Assembly (NCBI GenBank): GCA_021414115.1
Contig: JAIOPD010000041.1
Coordinates: 1-38,291 of the forward strand
Reading direction: 5' to 3'
DNA length: 38,291 bases
From: Planctomycetia bacterium
Lineage (GTDB): Bacteria; Planctomycetota; Planctomycetia; Pirellulales; UBA1268
A program made the position numbers and the translations under genes. This document shows positions 23,675-33,023 of this stretch, in pieces. The notes under the pieces were generated by a model. It made no database searches. It saw nothing but the letters and a program-made list of their open reading frames with translations, and was not told where the DNA came from. The first letter of the stretch is position 1. Each line of letters opens with the position of its first letter.

Positions 23675-25003
23675 TTAAAATCGCGTCCGGCGATGGCTTC
23701 GTCCTTGGCTCCTTGAAAGGGAGGAAGCCGTTAGGTCGCGGAGCGACTCGTGAAATCGCTCGAACGACAGTTTTTCCGCAACCCATGCCCGTGTGGATTC
23801 TCTCACGCTCGAGAGACTGGTCGACATGATGCCGCATCTCGCAACAGTCTCGCCCCACTCATTGATCGCCTGTACGGCTGAACTTAGCCTGTCGTCCGGA
23901 AGAACCCACCCGTATGCCGATCTGCCCTCGCCAGCGCCGGGCAAATCGTGGGCCAGGTCGTGGCCGCAGGAAAGTATGACCGGAACGCCATGGGCGAGGG
24001 CATCCGCAGCCGAATAGCCAAAGTTTTCCTTTTCGGACAGGGAGATATATCCATCCGCGGCCAACCACACCTCCGCCAGTGCGGCTCCCCTCAGTTCTCC
24101 AAGCACGTGGACATGGCTGGTGAGACGTTCTGGGATAGCTCGTTGGATGTCGGCGCGCGTCAAGGTCTCATCAACGCCAACGATCACCATGTGGCAATGA
24201 GACGGTTTCGCAGCAGCAAAAGCCTGAATCGCTTGCAGCGGTCGCTTAGCCTCATGAAAGCGGCCAACCCAGAGCAGAATTTTTTCTTCTGCGTCTATTC
24301 GAAGTCGTGTTCGTAGCGCCGCATAAGCCACCTCGGCGCCAACCAACGAGGGAACTTCCACTGGCCAGGGAATGATCACGCCCCGGGCGCCACGGCCTTG
24401 ACCAGATGGCGTACTCGTGATGCCCGGAAGCCATTGAGCGGCCTTGGCCATTTCTCGTCGCGTGGCAAAGATGACCGCGTCGCTATCGGCGAAAAGGGGT
24501 CCGCCATCTCGCGTCATCCATAGCCGCTTCAACAGGCTACGACGCGCAAGGCCGGCCGGATCAAGACAGCCGTGCGGCACAACCCAGTAAGGCCGGCCGC
24601 AGCGCATCGCCCAATCGCGAATCCAGCGGCAATGGGCCCGGAACAGGGAATGCACGGCCAGGAGATCTGCTTCGACTGTCGCAGCATCGGCAGCAGCGAC
24701 GGCCGCTGGCGAGAGGGCGTGACAACGGCGAGAGAGCCAGCCCTGCCCGCATGTGACACGCCGAACGACCGGCCACGGAGGATCAGCCAGCGACGGCTGA
24801 GGTACGCCGTCAAAAGAAAGAATGCCTCCGGGCATCGCCTGAGCGAAATCTCGTATGCCGCGATAGAGCCCGGCGTGAGCGGGCTGATGTTCTGCACAGA
24901 TGTTCCAGCAGTTTGCCGCTCCTTTTGAATCACGCTGCGCGGCATTGCTTTCCACGTTTACGACGGCTTCGTCTGCCTTCTGCCCGGTACGCTCCTCGAT
25001 CAA
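23675..25003 (-). CDS. Family 4 glycosyltransferase
   Basis: A 442-residue GT-B enzyme of the polysaccharide locus. The N-terminal domain has CGRPYWVVPHGCLDPAGLAR. The C-terminal donor domain has ILLWVGRFHEAKRPLQAIQA and the typical EX7E-like region GYISLSEKENFGYSAADALA then HGVPVILS. It closely resembles the glycosyltransferase at 35055-36242, sharing VIPWPV and the PYW(V/I)VPHG block. The start is uncertain: the frame opens with a TTG at 25003, 33 bases after the preceding stop. It is the last intact gene of the minus-strand locus, next to the IS630 remnant. Confidence 0.88.
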   Translation of the reverse strand: MIEERTGQKADEAVVNVESNAAQRDSKGAANCWNICAEHQPAHAGLYRGIRDFAQAMPGGILSFDGVPQPSLADPPWPVVRRVTCGQGWLSRRCHALSPAAVAAADAATVEADLLAVHSLFRAHCRWIRDWAMRCGRPYWVVPHGCLDPAGLARRSLLKRLWMTRDGGPLFADSDAVIFATRREMAKAAQWLPGITSTPSGQGRGARGVIIPWPVEVPSLVGAEVAYAALRTRLRIDAEEKILLWVGRFHEAKRPLQAIQAFAAAKPSHCHMVIVGVDETLTRADIQRAIPERLTSHVHVLGELRGAALAEVWLAADGYISLSEKENFGYSAADALAHGVPVILSCGHDLAHDLPGAGEGRSAYGWVLPDDRLSSAVQAINEWGETVARCGIMSTSLSSVRESTRAWVAEKLSFERFHESLRDLTASSLSRSQGRSHRRTRF

Positions 25004-25036
25004 CTCGCTACCCCGCCCGCTTGCTTGCTTGCCGAA

Positions 25037-27856
25037 CTACTGCACGTGGACAACAACAGCGTCTCGTGCTGGAACTGTGACCCGCATCTTTTCGGCATCG
25101 ACCCACTCGCCCTGCTCGAAAACCCGGGCTCTTTGGCCGTGCACGAGATCAACGTTTTCGAGCGTGACATCCAAGCCCGTATCGTCTTCGTTGAAGATCA
25201 GGATGAGCCGTTCGTCGCCATTCTTAAGAACGAGCAGATTTGGATACGCGATCTGACTTGAAACAGCCAACGTGTCAGCTCGTACTCCATCGACAAACAT
25301 GTGTTCAAACTCGGCTATGATCCTGGTCGCCTCGCCAATCCAATAATGGGACCCGGCCCGATAGTCGATTGCGCTTTCCCCCAGGTCCACGCCGCCTTGG
25401 AGCGTTGCTGCGAGCCGGAGCACCTGACTTTTCCACGATTTTGCATCGACATAGCCGTCTCGTGAAATCACTTGCTGCATGGCCCATGCATTCTTCTGCG
25501 CCCCCGCCCCCAACAAGGCGAAGGTCTGGCCCTGAACGTTGGAGACACCAACCTCTCTTCGATAAAAAGCCATACTGTCGTCAGTGTTCTTCTGGGATTG
25601 TGCATTCAACACATTGCTACCCGGCAACCCTGGAAAAGCTATGTCTAGATTTCCGCGCGCTGCCCGCCAGAGGTCGTTAGACCCGTTCCAGGTGTACACC
25701 ATGTATCGCTTGCCGAGACCGTTCGCCGTTTTCCTCAACTCGCCGTGAACCTTGCCAAACCAGAGATGCGCCCAGAACAATCGCCATTCGCGATTGTGTG
25801 TTGTAAAGAGCGCCTCGTCGCTCAAGCCTGCGTCAGGCGGTAGTGCGGCAAACTCTCGAAACCCCGCCTTGCATCGATCACAGAAGCAATAGTTGCCCTC
25901 GCCGCTTGCTGAGAAAATCGCCCGCTCATCATCAGTCCAGATAATGTCGGTGCCGCCCATCTGCGTGATCATGCCGCTCCAGATCTTTGCCACAATCCGG
26001 CGAAACTGTTCCGCCCCCTCGCCGGTGACAAAACTCGGGCAATACATATTTGCACGGTCCCGATCCCACGCCGGTTTGGCGTTGAAATACCTCGCTCGCG
26101 CGCCTGGGGTTGCCTCCACCCAATCGAGTAGCGCAGCGGGCTCATCTCGCTCGATCAGGGATCCGGTGATGGGAAAGCTTTGCCACGGCCACAGAATTCC
26201 TTGGATGCCATGTTGGCGACAAAGGTCGAGGTAGGTCTTTTGGTAAGCCAGCCAGTCCTTTCCCCAGGTGTTGCTCCCCGGCGATGCAATCGAGACGCTG
26301 CAATGCGTCCAACCTGCCGCCGCGACCTGCCGCACGAGCGCCTCGAGGTGATCCGGGGAGAGCGCAGAGTACCCAAGCGGCATGCCGACGTATGCGGAGA
26401 TCATGAACCTCTTGGGCTGCCGACCATTGACGGGCGGGAATACTCGAATAGGTATCCGCTGTTCTAGTTCCGTGAAGTTTCCGTTGGCTCGGCGGTGATA
26501 CCGAAAGACCGTGGTGTTGGGGGCGTACGTTGGGTCCAAACTTACCGGTATGACCGAGTACTGCGTGAATATCCCATCCGTCGCGTCATCCCCGCGCAGA
26601 TGGCCTGGTGGGTGCGAAAACCGATAACGGTTCGCCTTTGTGCCTACTCTCGGATGCGGTTCGTCGATGACGGTGTCGGGCTTTTGGTTGAGCACGTACC
26701 TCGTGTAGTAATCCCCACTCTTTCCGAAAACCCTGAATCCAGCGGGAACGTCCAGAACAAACTCGAAATCCGAGAGACTGCGCGGCAGCGGCGAGTACAG
26801 GGCTAGGGTCAGATTCTCGAAACCGCCGCGTGAGATGCCCCACTCCCGAGCCATAGGCAAAATACATCGATTAGGGCCCACGTGGGTTTCATTCCATAAG
26901 ACGACTTGGCGGAAGTAGGCCTCTTTTGCCGGAGCTCTCGCCAGCCGCTTGACGTCGGCCGTCCACATAAAGCCTTCGTCGTCACTGGCTACGCTGGGCC
27001 AGCCCCGATCGTCATAAGCCGCTTCGTGCCACTGAGCCTCAGGCTTCACAGTTGCCCGCCATCGCCCATCTGTTTCGGGTTGCCCCTTGAGCCGTAGCCG
27101 TAATCCGGGTTTACCTCCCGATGGCGTCGCTCGAAGGGTTAGGGCTGCTAATCCCTCGCGAATCGTGACGGAGCCCAGACCCTGATTCAACGGTACTTGC
27201 TGGCCGTTTACAAAAAGATCGGCAGACCTCACCTGGCGGACATCGAGCCGGAAGGTCAGCTCGCGCTCCGGGATGCGATCGAAGTGCTGTATTCCTGGGT
27301 TGTCCTCCTCGTCGAACGTCAAAGACGCATCATCGATATCGGCGATGGCGTTCTCACCGCTCAGCTGAAACTGCAGATTCACCCCACGGATCTCCGCGGG
27401 TTGGGCTCGATACACGAGATCAATCCGCTGCCACTGCTTCGTCAGAGCAACCGGCTTTGACATCTCGGAGCCTAGCACTGAAGGCCATTGCTGCACTCCC
27501 AGACGAAACTCACCTCGACCCCGTACCCAGACCGAAGCACGATAGAGGCCGCCTCGGGCGACCTTTATCGTGAGCACATCATCTTGCGGATACGACGATG
27601 GGTTTGGTGTGGTGAAGAAGGACGCATTCCATTCATGCGGCCTTGCGGTCATCCGCACTGCGCGGTCCCCAGATCGTGGCGCGGGGATCGAGGCTATCTC
27701 TCCCGCATTCTGAACACCGAAGTAAGCGGGGATCATCTTGTCGTTGATCTTCTCGGCGCCACCATTGGGCAAAAGTTCGACAGGGTCTGCCTGCACCGTA
27801 CGAGAGGCCAACGCGATGACCGCGTATGCAACGAGGCGCCACCATCCGCCGCTCAT
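25037..27856 (-). CDS. Large secreted glycosidase-like protein
   Basis: A 939-residue exported protein. The signal peptide spans 1-23 (WWRLVAYAVIALASRTVQA). The N-terminal part (about 25-170) resembles a jelly-roll carbohydrate-binding module (GGLYRASVWVRGRGEFRLGV; LTKQWQRIDLVYRA). Several beta-rich domains follow, and then a likely TIM-barrel catalytic domain at roughly 490-830: AGWTHCSVSIASPGSNTWGK, QGILWPWQSFPITGS, GGTDIIWTDDERAIFS and a Cys motif CFCDRCKAGF. The acidic WTDDE segment is a candidate catalytic site. A small C-terminal beta domain closes it. I cannot assign a GH family. In a glycan locus it may trim or release polymer. The ATG at 27856 was chosen for the signal peptide. Confidence 0.78.
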   Translation of the reverse strand: MSGGWWRLVAYAVIALASRTVQADPVELLPNGGAEKINDKMIPAYFGVQNAGEIASIPAPRSGDRAVRMTARPHEWNASFFTTPNPSSYPQDDVLTIKVARGGLYRASVWVRGRGEFRLGVQQWPSVLGSEMSKPVALTKQWQRIDLVYRAQPAEIRGVNLQFQLSGENAIADIDDASLTFDEEDNPGIQHFDRIPERELTFRLDVRQVRSADLFVNGQQVPLNQGLGSVTIREGLAALTLRATPSGGKPGLRLRLKGQPETDGRWRATVKPEAQWHEAAYDDRGWPSVASDDEGFMWTADVKRLARAPAKEAYFRQVVLWNETHVGPNRCILPMAREWGISRGGFENLTLALYSPLPRSLSDFEFVLDVPAGFRVFGKSGDYYTRYVLNQKPDTVIDEPHPRVGTKANRYRFSHPPGHLRGDDATDGIFTQYSVIPVSLDPTYAPNTTVFRYHRRANGNFTELEQRIPIRVFPPVNGRQPKRFMISAYVGMPLGYSALSPDHLEALVRQVAAAGWTHCSVSIASPGSNTWGKDWLAYQKTYLDLCRQHGIQGILWPWQSFPITGSLIERDEPAALLDWVEATPGARARYFNAKPAWDRDRANMYCPSFVTGEGAEQFRRIVAKIWSGMITQMGGTDIIWTDDERAIFSASGEGNYCFCDRCKAGFREFAALPPDAGLSDEALFTTHNREWRLFWAHLWFGKVHGELRKTANGLGKRYMVYTWNGSNDLWRAARGNLDIAFPGLPGSNVLNAQSQKNTDDSMAFYRREVGVSNVQGQTFALLGAGAQKNAWAMQQVISRDGYVDAKSWKSQVLRLAATLQGGVDLGESAIDYRAGSHYWIGEATRIIAEFEHMFVDGVRADTLAVSSQIAYPNLLVLKNGDERLILIFNEDDTGLDVTLENVDLVHGQRARVFEQGEWVDAEKMRVTVPARDAVVVHVQ

Positions 27857-27911
27857 GGAAATGCTCGCACGAGTGCCAACGTGACTTGACCATGAAGGTC
27901 TTTGCTGAGCG

Positions 27912-29180
27912 TCATGTCTTGGCCGCTCGGGCGTTAAGCCTCTCGACATGATCGCAGAGCCGCGACAGGAGTCTACGACGAGAGAATGCCTCACTCACCA
28001 TCCTCAAAGCGCTGCTTCCCAAAGCGAGACGATGCTCCGTAGGCATCGCCGCGGCCTGCCTGATGGCTGAGATGGTTCCCTCGACGTCGCCGTGCTCCAC
28101 CCGCCACCCGATGCCGCCAGGCTCCACGATCACGCCAGCGTGAGACTCCCGCGGGCCGAAGAAGAGGATGGGTCTACCGACCGCCATGGCGCCGTAAATC
28201 TTGCAGGGGTGCACGATGCCGACGACCTCCGGCCCCATGCTCACCACGTGCACGTCCGCCGCGCCGAGGCTCTCCTCCAACTTCTCGAGCGGCTGATACG
28301 GCAACGAGACGATGTTCGTCGCGCCAGCCGCGATGCGGCGCTCGACACCGGCCTTTCCGGCGCCCCCGCCGATGAATACGAACACGACGCTCCGATCGGT
28401 CTCGAGCCGAGCCGCGGCATCGAGCAACGTATCAAGTGGATGCTGGATCGCATGGTTACCGGAATACATCACCACGAAGCGATCCACGAGGCCGTGCCGC
28501 TCGCGAAATAAGCTGCCGGCCCGCGCCAGCGTTGCCATTGCCTGCTGGGCGTCGCTCTCCTCGATCGAGGTATGGGGCCACGGCGGCATCACGTCGATCT
28601 TGGTTGCTACATCGAGCTTTCTCGTCAGCCGCTCCGCCATGAACTGGTCGAGGGCCACGACCTTCCCGGCCCGGCGGAACGTCACGCGGTTCATCCAGTC
28701 AAAAACGCGGACGAAGAGCGACGTCGGCCGAAGCTTGCCCGCGGCGACCATCTGGTCGGGGTTCAAGTCCATCACCCACCAGAGAAATGGCACGCGCCTC
28801 ACTATGCCAATCATCGCCCCGCCGAAACCCGCGAATGGGGGGCTCGTGCTCACGACAACGGCTGATAGCCCGGGCAGGAACATCGCGCGCACGACGGCCT
28901 GAAGCATGAAAAGCGACTGCGCCAACAGGCGCACCGGGATCGAGCGCTTGCCGAAGCTGGATAGCGGAAAGCGCCGAACGTGCACGCCGTTTCGCTCCTC
29001 GACCCGCGGAAACCGCAGCGAAGGATCGTCGTAGGCGCGGGCCGACGTAAACACGAACACATCCCAGCCGCGGGCGGCCATCTCCTCGGTGACGTCCGCA
29101 AAGTGCTGCCCGACGGCAGCGGGGTCGGGCACGTAGACCTGCGAGATCAGGAGGAGGCGAGGGGGCTGCGCTTGCTTCAT
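27912..29180 (-). CDS. Family 4 glycosyltransferase (WbuB-like)
   Basis: A 422-residue GT-B enzyme. PPRLLLISQVYVPDPAAVGQ opens the N-terminal domain, and VPFLWWVMDLNPDQMVAAGK resembles the WbuB/WcaI DLxPD segment. The donor domain has VVMYSGNHAIQHPLDTLLDA, VFIGGGAGKAGVE and VGIVHPCKIYGAMAVGRPIL. The start at 29180 (MKQAQPPRLL) is the first with a sensible N-terminus, but the frame is open to 29285 and an earlier start is possible. It is in the same direction as the flanking genes. Between it and the methyltransferase is the longest gap of the locus, holding a hairpin at 29390. Confidence 0.88.
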   Translation of the reverse strand: MKQAQPPRLLLISQVYVPDPAAVGQHFADVTEEMAARGWDVFVFTSARAYDDPSLRFPRVEERNGVHVRRFPLSSFGKRSIPVRLLAQSLFMLQAVVRAMFLPGLSAVVVSTSPPFAGFGGAMIGIVRRVPFLWWVMDLNPDQMVAAGKLRPTSLFVRVFDWMNRVTFRRAGKVVALDQFMAERLTRKLDVATKIDVMPPWPHTSIEESDAQQAMATLARAGSLFRERHGLVDRFVVMYSGNHAIQHPLDTLLDAAARLETDRSVVFVFIGGGAGKAGVERRIAAGATNIVSLPYQPLEKLEESLGAADVHVVSMGPEVVGIVHPCKIYGAMAVGRPILFFGPRESHAGVIVEPGGIGWRVEHGDVEGTISAIRQAAAMPTEHRLALGSSALRMVSEAFSRRRLLSRLCDHVERLNARAAKT

Positions 29181-29389
29181 TCGGGAAAACGTCTTGCCGA
29201 AGGTGTCAAGCCATGATCGACGCGCCAACCCCCTGCTGTGATCCGTTGCCGCCATGTGTTCATTCGCTTCGATTCCATGACTCATACACCCGTGTTGCTA
29301 TCCTGCGAACCGCGATGGAAGGAAATCGTGGCCATCGTCGCATGGCCCGTGCGGCCTACTTGGCGGTCGTGGCCAATCAAACCCTATGG

Positions 29390-29409
29390 GGCCACACTTT
29401 TGTGGGGCC
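29390..29409. other. Intercistronic hairpin
   Basis: GGCCACAC (29390-29397) pairs with GTGGGGCC (29402-29409) around TTTT, with one mismatch. It lies just downstream of the methyltransferase stop at 29428. Without a T-tract it may be a processing or attenuation signal inside the operon, or nothing. Confidence 0.4.
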
Positions 29410-29427
29410 GCATCAGCGTGACAACAA

Positions 29428-30087
29428 CTATCGCTTACGGGCCGTGACGCGCAGTTCAACTGTACCAAGAAGCCGCGCCGCCGATTGGCAGGCGATCCGG
29501 TAGGCGGTGGCGCCCAGGGCGCGGCACACCGGCAGCATCTTGGTATACCCTCCATACGGCGTATACGCCACGTGCTCGGCACGCCACCCCGCGACGTGGA
29601 GCAGATTCACGATCGTCTGGGGCGTCCAGCAGTAGAGGTGCAGGTTCACGGCGTCAACGTCCGTGGTGACGGTGGCACGCTCCTGCCCCGGGAGCACAAG
29701 CCGCAGCTGGCCGTCTGGCCCAGCGAATCGTCGGGCGTCCTCGAGATACCGCAGCGGATCGGGCACGTGTTCGAGAGTATGACGTGAAAACACGAGATCG
29801 AAGGTATCGGAAGGAACGTCGGTCAGATTCTCGAAGATCGTCAGGCCTCGGGCCCGGCTGATTTCGCGGGACTCACGCGACAGATCCCAGCCGCACGCGC
29901 CGGGCACCAGCGCGATCGACTGCCCGATGCCGCATCCGAAGTCAAACACCCGCGCCGAGGGAGGAACGTCGCGGAAATAGAGCCAGTTCTCGACGGCTGC
30001 ACGGGCGTTGAAAAGTTGCGAGTCGGCTATCAACGTCCCATGGCGCGTGGAATGGTACTCAGAGTCGTAATAGTTCTTCAGATCCAT
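29428..30087 (-). CDS. Class I SAM-dependent methyltransferase
   Basis: 219 residues. Motif I is VFDFGCGIGQS, followed by the acidic GWDLSRES and the post-motif DLVFSRHTLEHVPDPLRYLE, the usual pattern of type 11 methyltransferases. Near the C-terminus, NLHLYCWTPQTIVNLLHVAG is typical of enzymes from polysaccharide loci. The substrate is probably a sugar or lipid-linked glycan (inference). The start chosen is the ATG at 30087 (MDLKNYYDSEYHS), preceded by GAGAGG, rather than the TTG 30 bases upstream. The gap to the upstream FkbM gene is 39 bases. Confidence 0.9.
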   Translation of the reverse strand: MDLKNYYDSEYHSTRHGTLIADSQLFNARAAVENWLYFRDVPPSARVFDFGCGIGQSIALVPGACGWDLSRESREISRARGLTIFENLTDVPSDTFDLVFSRHTLEHVPDPLRYLEDARRFAGPDGQLRLVLPGQERATVTTDVDAVNLHLYCWTPQTIVNLLHVAGWRAEHVAYTPYGGYTKMLPVCRALGATAYRIACQSAARLLGTVELRVTARKR

Positions 30088-30126
30088 GATGTCGTATACC
30101 CTCTCGAAGCCTGCCAACTGCGATGG

Positions 30127-30921
30127 TTACGGTCGCACGCCCGCCTTCGGGGTCACTGCATCGAGCCTCTGGCAAGCGACAACCGCGCCGTAGCGTGCGG
30201 CGATGCGAAATCCCCGGCTCTCGATCAGATGCTCGAGATCGGTCGGCGTGTAGGCCGCCCCGTTCGATTGCGTGTGGTGAAGTTCGAGAACCATCACCTG
30301 GCACGCCCGCAGGGTCTCCGCGTCGTGAAGCAGGAAGGCGATTTCCGCGCCTTCGATGTCCGCAACGAGTTGATAAGGCCCCCGATCCCCTTGTGCGAGC
30401 AGTGCCTTCAGTTTGACCGCCGGGACCGTAGTCGTCTCCGCCCTAGCATCGCCCAGAATGCTGGAAGTGAGGTTGTTGGCCGATACCCCAAACCGCACCG
30501 TTTTGCCTTCGTAGCAGACCGCCGCGTGGATGATTTCAGTGGAAAGATGGGAAGCGTTCCGGTCCAGGTTTTTCCGGAGCTGAGGAATCAAGGATGGATT
30601 GGCCTCGACGCACGTGAGCCGCTGTCCTTGGTCAAGTCGGCCTGCGATCACGCTGCTAATCGCTCCAATGCTGCTGCCGAGTTCGATAACGGGCAGACTC
30701 GGCAAAAGAAACGCTTTGATGAACCGATGCTCCGCAGACTCATACATGCCCCACCACAGAGCAGCCTTATTGGCGGCTGGGATGCCTGACTGGCTCACAT
30801 CGACCGGGATTCCATGAAATGGAATGACATTTCCGTAGAACCAGGCAATGGCATTTCCGATCAGATCGCTTTGAATGATGCTTGCTACAAATCGCTTCAA
30901 TCCCACCCATCGCGGTGCCAT
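30127..30921 (-). CDS. FkbM-family methyltransferase (1)
   Basis: 264 residues. SAM-binding motif I is PVIELGSSIGAISSVIA. It is followed by RLTCVEANPSLIPQLRKNLD and the FkbM-type LVADIEGAEIAFLLHDAETL (equivalent of the D(I/V)EGxE block). FkbM enzymes usually O-methylate sugars or polyketides. The start at 30921 (MAPRWVGLKR) has an AGGGA-like site; an ATG 21 bases upstream is also possible. It is 37 bases downstream of the second FkbM gene and only distantly similar to it. Confidence 0.9.
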   Translation of the reverse strand: MAPRWVGLKRFVASIIQSDLIGNAIAWFYGNVIPFHGIPVDVSQSGIPAANKAALWWGMYESAEHRFIKAFLLPSLPVIELGSSIGAISSVIAGRLDQGQRLTCVEANPSLIPQLRKNLDRNASHLSTEIIHAAVCYEGKTVRFGVSANNLTSSILGDARAETTTVPAVKLKALLAQGDRGPYQLVADIEGAEIAFLLHDAETLRACQVMVLELHHTQSNGAAYTPTDLEHLIESRGFRIAARYGAVVACQRLDAVTPKAGVRP

Positions 30922-30958
30922 TCGTGAGTCCCTGTGGAACAACTATTAGTTGCTCAGT

Positions 30959-31711
30959 CTACGCGTCACTTATAGCCGCTGACCTTGCAAATAGCCCGTC
31001 AACCTGAAGCAGCCGGCCCGTTGCCACGTCCGCAAAGCCAGGATCGAGAGCGATCAGATCGAATCCAAGCTTTCGCATCAGATTACACATGTCCAGAAAC
31101 AGAACCTCGTCGTCATAGAGCCTGACGAGAGACATCTCCATCTGCACCAGGCTCATCCGCGACAACGATTCCTTCGCGCCGGCGATGACGCGGCTTTCAA
31201 AGCCCTGTGTGTCAAGTTTCAACATCACGCGGCTGTCTCCCTTTACGGCGTCGAGTTGCGGCAAGAGACTGTCGAGGCTTCTCACGGTCACGACGCACTC
31301 TGTTTCGTAGGCTGATTCGGGCTCGACGGACGTGCTGGTTTCACGAATTGCCAAAAAAGAGCTGCTTACCCGGTTCCTCGACACGTTCAGCTTCAGCTGT
31401 CCGTCCGCTTCGCCCAACGCAACATTGTGCGCTTCCCAGGCAGGATCCTGGTCGGCCAAACCCCGCAGGTGAGCGAACGCGTCAGGCAAGGGCTCGAATG
31501 ACACGATCTCGCCGCGATAGCCCATGGATGCGCGCAGCGACAGGGCAAACTGCCCCGCATTCGCGCCGACGTCGAGAATGACATCGATACCAAAGCCGTC
31601 GAGGAGCCGCTTTCTCGCGGCCACATCCACGGGTATGGGATGCCACTTTACGATGTCATAGCCGGTAACGCGAACAAGGCGTCGCAGGGTATTTTTTGCA
31701 AAGTCTTCCAT
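30959..31711 (-). CDS. FkbM-family methyltransferase (2)
   Basis: 250 residues. It has IDVILDVGANAGQFALSLRA, GEIVSFEPLPDAFAHLRGLA, VSSSFLAIRE and VMLKLDTQGFESRVIAGAKE, the canonical FkbM pattern, followed by VQMEMSLVRLYDDEVLF. Probable O-methylation of a glycan residue. The start at 31711 (MEDFAKNTLRR) avoids overlap with the preceding gene; the open frame extends to 31807 with no better start. Confidence 0.92.
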   Translation of the reverse strand: MEDFAKNTLRRLVRVTGYDIVKWHPIPVDVAARKRLLDGFGIDVILDVGANAGQFALSLRASMGYRGEIVSFEPLPDAFAHLRGLADQDPAWEAHNVALGEADGQLKLNVSRNRVSSSFLAIRETSTSVEPESAYETECVVTVRSLDSLLPQLDAVKGDSRVMLKLDTQGFESRVIAGAKESLSRMSLVQMEMSLVRLYDDEVLFLDMCNLMRKLGFDLIALDPGFADVATGRLLQVDGLFARSAAISDA

Positions 31712-31769
31712 AGTTTCTATGAATCTACTGCAACGCTTTGAGAGCGCCGTACCAATCGAATGATCGCTA

Positions 31770-32900
31770 TCAAGTGTTCGGATCGATTTGGTGGCCAAAA
31801 CTTTCACCGCACAAATCCCCGGAGCCGGCGGGCGCCGAAGTTAGCTGTTTGCAAATCCTGCGGAACGTATCGCCCCACCGATCGATGCTGAAGGCCGCTG
31901 CGAGGTGTTGGCTCTGTCGGGAAGCGGCGGCAAGGTCATGTACATCAAGTGATGCCACCCAGTGGAATGCCTCAACGATATCATCGATGCTCGAGGCATC
32001 AATCAAATGACTGTTCGTAGGCGCACACAGATCCTGTGCCGCACCGGTCGCGCGGCTTGCGATCAGCAGCGTTCCGCAGCAGGCGGCCTCATGCACCACC
32101 AATCCCCAGTGATCGAGGGTGCTTGGCAGGACCAGGCACCGCGCCTGATTGAAGGCCGCGGATAGCCGCGGCGGGGTGGCAAACGGGTGGACGTGGATGT
32201 CGGGATGCGAGGGGATTCGATCCCGCAACGGACCCGATCCGTAGAGATGAAGAGCGCAGGCCCCGGCGGTCCCTCGGCGGAAGCGCAGGAATGCTTCGCA
32301 GAGGCGCAACACATTTTTTCGATCAATGAACTGCCCCGCGAACACAAACTGCAACGGTCGCAACTCGATCGGGGTCGTGCACCTGAAGACGGTGGTGTCG
32401 GCCGTGTACAAACCCTCTGAAATGCGGCTCGCCGGCACGCCGAAGAATCGCATGAGTCGGGATCCGGACTTTCCCGGCACCCAGACGTGGTCAAAAAGCC
32501 GGCTGTATCTGATTCGGTACACCACGGCGCCCGCGACCTGCCGCAGATCTCCACGGAACGAATTGTCGCACATGCACACCACCTTCCCCCCGGCCCGGCG
32601 TGCCTCCCGAGCCAGCCGCATGAAGGAGGGTACTGACCATCCGGCGGTAAACGTAATGGCTGGCACGGTCTCGCCGAGATCGCGAAAAGAATACGTATCA
32701 TCAGTCCCGATCCAGTGAATCCTGCCACCGAGCAACTGCTCCATCTCGGGATGACTGGCACCGGATGGAATCGTGCTGACGACGACGACGGTTCGCGGTC
32801 CAAGCCGAATCGCGGAGGCTATCGCCGTAACGGCGTAGTGAGGCAGGCCATTCCACAGGATCGCGACGGTGTCAGGATCCGTCCTCGGAAGAGGCATCAT
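31770..32900 (-). CDS. Family 4-type glycosyltransferase
   Basis: 376 residues. The donor-binding domain is clear: LQFVFAGQFIDRKNVLRLCE, AFNQARCLVLPSTLDHWGLV and HEAACCGTLLIASRATGAA. The N-terminal domain (AILWNGLPHYAVTAIASAIR; GGKVVCMCDNSFRGDLRQVA) is less typical. The start ATG at 32900 (or the adjacent one at 32897) leaves 123 bases to the upstream stop. The 58-base gap to the next gene contains no visible signal. Sugar specificity unknown. Confidence 0.87.
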   Translation of the reverse strand: MMPLPRTDPDTVAILWNGLPHYAVTAIASAIRLGPRTVVVVSTIPSGASHPEMEQLLGGRIHWIGTDDTYSFRDLGETVPAITFTAGWSVPSFMRLAREARRAGGKVVCMCDNSFRGDLRQVAGAVVYRIRYSRLFDHVWVPGKSGSRLMRFFGVPASRISEGLYTADTTVFRCTTPIELRPLQFVFAGQFIDRKNVLRLCEAFLRFRRGTAGACALHLYGSGPLRDRIPSHPDIHVHPFATPPRLSAAFNQARCLVLPSTLDHWGLVVHEAACCGTLLIASRATGAAQDLCAPTNSHLIDASSIDDIVEAFHWVASLDVHDLAAASRQSQHLAAAFSIDRWGDTFRRICKQLTSAPAGSGDLCGESFGHQIDPNT

Positions 32901-33023
32901 GCGTTGGGGATACGCCCATACTCTTCGGAAGCGGTGGGCGGGGTTTTCAGCGCCACGACCGCCAACGGCCACTGGTGCGTGCAGCCGGTCGTGGCACACA
33001 GATATACCTCACGCATCTCGAAA

